Shown here: positions 49,654 through 51,915 of the stretch, in pieces
Position numbering within the stretch: position 1 is the stretch's first letter
Layout: each line of letters opens with the position of its first letter
Source of the DNA: Collinsella sp.
GTDB taxonomy: Bacteria > Actinomycetota > Coriobacteriia > Coriobacteriales > Coriobacteriaceae
DNA: 51,915 nt
NCBI GenBank assembly: GCA_019414265.1
Contig: DXMJ01000006.1
Span: forward strand, 37,192-89,106
Direction of reading: 5' to 3'
Notes under the pieces: generated by a model
What the model was told of the DNA's origin: nothing
Databases searched by the model: none
Seen by the model: only the letters and a program-made list of their open reading frames with translations
Made by a program: the position numbers and the translations under genes

Positions 49654-51915
49654 TTAGCGCCCGTCGCCGCCCAGCAGCGCCAGAACATCTTCGCGGGTAA
49701 ACAGCGCCGACGAGATGCCGTCGCCGCCGAGCACGCTGTTGACCAGGTCGCGCTTGGACTCCTGCATCTGCATAATGCGCTCCTCGATCGTGTCCTTGGC
49801 GATGAGCTTGTACACGGTCACGGTATGTTGCTGGCCAATACGGTGCGCGCGGTCGGTCGCCTGGTCCTGCGCTGCCACGTTCCACCACGGGTCGTAGTGG
49901 ATGACCACGTCGGCCGCCGTCAGGTTAAGGCCCACGCCGCCCGCCTTGAGCGAAATCAAAAAGACCGGAACCTCGCCCGCTTGGAACTGCGCGACCATCT
50001 TGGCGCGGCTCTCCTTAGACGAAGCGCCCGTGAGCTTAAGGAAGGCGATGTCCTCCTTGGCCAAGCGCTTACCGATGATATCGAGCATACCCGTAAACTG
50101 GCTGAACAACAGGATGCGATGCCCGCCGTCGAGTGCGCCGTGCACGAGCTCCATACACGTATCGAGCTTGGCGCTCCCCGCCTTGTAATCCTCGTAGTGT
50201 AGACGCGGGTCGCAGCAGATCTGGCGCAGCTTGGTGAGCTCGGCGAGCACCTTGAGTTTGTCCTTCTTAAACTCCCCAGCCTCGCGGTGCTGCACCTGCT
50301 GGGCGATGCGGTCCTGGTTGGCCAGGTAGAGCTTGCGCTGCTCGCCGGTAAGCTGCGCCATGACGGTGTCTTCGATCTTCTCGGGCAGGTCGGCCACCAC
50401 GTCTTCCTTAACACGGCGCAGCACAAACGGCGACACGAGCGCCTGCAGGCGAGCGGCGCTATCGCCCTCGGCATGCTCGACGGGGCTCTCAAAGCGCTTG
50501 GCAAACGACTCGCGCGTCCCCAAAAGGCCCGGCATCAAAAAGTCGAAGATGCTCCAGAGCTCGGACAGGCGGTTTTCGATGGGCGTGCCCGTCAGGGCAA
50601 AGCGCACGCCGGCAGGCAGGCGCTTGGCGGCGCGCGCCACCTGCGTGAGCGGATTTTTAATGTACTGTGCCTCATCGAGCACCACGCGGGCAAAATCCCG
50701 CTCGACGTACTCGTCGATATCGCGCCGCATAAGGTCATACGACGTCACGACCACGCTATGCTCGGCCACGCCGGCGATCTGCACGCGGCGTTGAGCCTTG
50801 GCGCCCACAATGGCGCACACATCGAGCGACGGGGCAAAGCGCTCCAGCTCGGCAGTCCAGTTGTACACGAGTGAGGCCGGGCATACCACGAGCGTGGGCT
50901 TGGTGTCCCCCGCCTCCACGCGCGCCAGAATATGCGCAATCATCTGGAGCGTTTTGCCCAGGCCCATGTCGTCGGCCAAGATGCCGCCAAGGCCCAGGTG
51001 TTCGAGCGAGCCGAGCCACTGGTATCCGTCGACCTGGTAGCCGCGCATCGTTGCCTTGAGCGATGCCGGCACCGTAAAGTCCATCTTGCCGAGCGTGTCC
51101 AGGCGCTCGACGGTACGGCGGAACGCAGCGTCGCGATCGGCCTCGAGCGCCGGCGTGCGTGCGAGCATGCTGTCGACGAACAGGGTGCTCGACGCGGGAA
51201 GCGACACGCCGTCGAGCAGGTCGACGGCATCGACACCCAGGTCCTCGGCAAGGCCAAACGCGGCGCGCGCCCCCTCGTCCAGGCGAATGATGTCGCCGGA
51301 CGTAAGGCGCGCAAACGTTTGATGGCGCTTGTACGAATCGAGATAGACGGCAAGGTCCGCGGCCGAAAGCCCGCTCGCGCCCAGCTCGACATCGAGCAGA
51401 TTGCTCTTAACGGTCGCACGAACCGAGAGCTTGGGCGCGGGGCGGACCGAGATCTGGCGCAGACGGTCGCTGAGCATGATCTCACCCAGTTCGGACAGGG
51501 CAGACAGGCCCTCGGTCAGCAGGCAGAACAAGCGGGCGTCATCGCGCTCCTCAAACGCCAAGCCGCGCTCGTAGAAATCGAAGTACAGGGCCGCCGTATC
51601 CATAACGCGAAACTCCGCCACCTCGTCGCGGGGCGGCACACCGGGGCGCTGCTCTTCGAAGGGGCTGCCCGGAGCGCCCAGGCTAAAGAGATCCGCCGAC
51701 CAATCGCCGTAGGTAACCGTAATTTTGCAGGTCACGAGCCCATCGTCGACGCCGATCGCCATAGCAAAGCTCGGCTCGGGTGCCACGGTATCGAGCGCGG
51801 CGGGTGCGGTAAGGTCGGTGTAGTCACGCAAAATGGGCAGGGCCATACGACAGAACCACCGCACCTGGTCGGCAGCGATATGGACCGGCGTGCGACAGGG
51901 CAGCAAGCGCGATAG
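49654..51915 (-). CDS. SNF2-family DNA helicase/ATPase (partial, N-terminus outside window)
   Basis: 753 residues are visible and the frame is open through the right edge, so the start lies outside. Helicase lobe 1: LADDMGLGKTLQMIAHILA (Walker A), VVCPASLVYNWTAEL, VLDEAQYIKNP (DEAQ box), ALTGTPIENRLSELWSIF. Lobe 2: ILLFSQFTGMLDII, SLKAGGVGLNLTAADVV, DQATDRAHRIGQ. This is the HepA/Snf2 group of ATP-driven DNA or RNA-polymerase remodellers; many have an N-terminal SWIM zinc domain, which would be beyond the edge. Confidence 0.92.
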   Translation of the reverse strand, partial: LSRLLPCRTPVHIAADQVRWFCRMALPILRDYTDLTAPAALDTVAPEPSFAMAIGVDDGLVTCKITVTYGDWSADLFSLGAPGSPFEEQRPGVPPRDEVAEFRVMDTAALYFDFYERGLAFEERDDARLFCLLTEGLSALSELGEIMLSDRLRQISVRPAPKLSVRATVKSNLLDVELGASGLSAADLAVYLDSYKRHQTFARLTSGDIIRLDEGARAAFGLAEDLGVDAVDLLDGVSLPASSTLFVDSMLARTPALEADRDAAFRRTVERLDTLGKMDFTVPASLKATMRGYQVDGYQWLGSLEHLGLGGILADDMGLGKTLQMIAHILARVEAGDTKPTLVVCPASLVYNWTAELERFAPSLDVCAIVGAKAQRRVQIAGVAEHSVVVTSYDLMRRDIDEYVERDFARVVLDEAQYIKNPLTQVARAAKRLPAGVRFALTGTPIENRLSELWSIFDFLMPGLLGTRESFAKRFESPVEHAEGDSAARLQALVSPFVLRRVKEDVVADLPEKIEDTVMAQLTGEQRKLYLANQDRIAQQVQHREAGEFKKDKLKVLAELTKLRQICCDPRLHYEDYKAGSAKLDTCMELVHGALDGGHRILLFSQFTGMLDIIGKRLAKEDIAFLKLTGASSKESRAKMVAQFQAGEVPVFLISLKAGGVGLNLTAADVVIHYDPWWNVAAQDQATDRAHRIGQQHTVTVYKLIAKDTIEERIMQMQESKRDLVNSVLGGDGISSALFTREDVLALLGGDGR

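Overview
The window looks like a chromosomal segment of a high-GC, gut-type actinobacterium of the class Coriobacteriia, most likely Collinsella or a close relative. This is inferred from the high GC content, the protein families present (12alpha-hydroxysteroid-dehydrogenase-like SDR, DUF4430 surface proteins, class III fructose-bisphosphatase, sortase-type tails of the LAxTGD kind) and the anaerobic one-carbon folate genes. I see no rRNA, tRNA, CRISPR array, prophage or transposase gene. The window does hold several families of non-coding palindromic repeats.

Layout. 1-6.5 kb: start of a Tat/lipobox lipoprotein (leaves the window on the left), an M20 dipeptidase with an HAD phosphatase, a DegV protein, a DinJ/YafQ toxin-antitoxin pair, a LOG-family protein and tgt. 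6.6-10.2 kb: a 12alpha-HSDH-like SDR and a tail-anchored coiled-coil protein, bracketed by two co-linear copies of a structured non-coding repeat. 10.2-16.4 kb: queA and queH (queuosine, with tgt), a DUF3267 membrane protein, a MetRS-like synthetase with an atypical KMSKS region, an RsmB/RsmF-type methyltransferase and a 56-residue membrane protein. 16.6-22.1 kb: an aldolase-like protein of unknown function, a second DegV protein, class III fbp and two GtrA paralogues. 22.1-27.2 kb: a cobalamin riboswitch followed by two surface proteins with DUF4430 domains. 27.3-32.7 kb: a UbiB-type kinase with a phasin-like partner, a C69 dipeptidase, and a folD variant coupled to an FchA-like cyclohydrolase. 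33-37.7 kb: two tandem paralogous lipoproteins, a frameshifted secreted PI-PLC-like enzyme and a decayed PH-like gene. 37.8-42.7 kb: a YhcG/DUF1016 nuclease, a zinc-ribbon protein, a CDF transporter and a membrane protein with FHA-ligand-like motifs. 42.8-51.9 kb: fhs, ruvC-ruvA-ruvB behind a LexA box, an NAD-synthetase-like pseudoenzyme, a class II desulfoferrodoxin and a SNF2 helicase that leaves the window on the right.

How parts work together. tgt, queA and queH serve tRNA queuosine modification. folD, the cyclodeaminase-like gene and fhs form the formyl/methenyl/methylene-tetrahydrofolate route; the FolD here lacks two of three cyclohydrolase residues and its partner probably supplies that activity. 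The RuvABC genes form one translationally coupled, SOS-controlled unit. The riboswitch and the DUF4430 architecture (a fold shared with the transcobalamin C-terminal domain) together suggest a surface corrinoid-capture system, which I regard as the most interesting coding locus. The composite structured repeat, with compensatory changes in its stems, is the most interesting non-coding signal.
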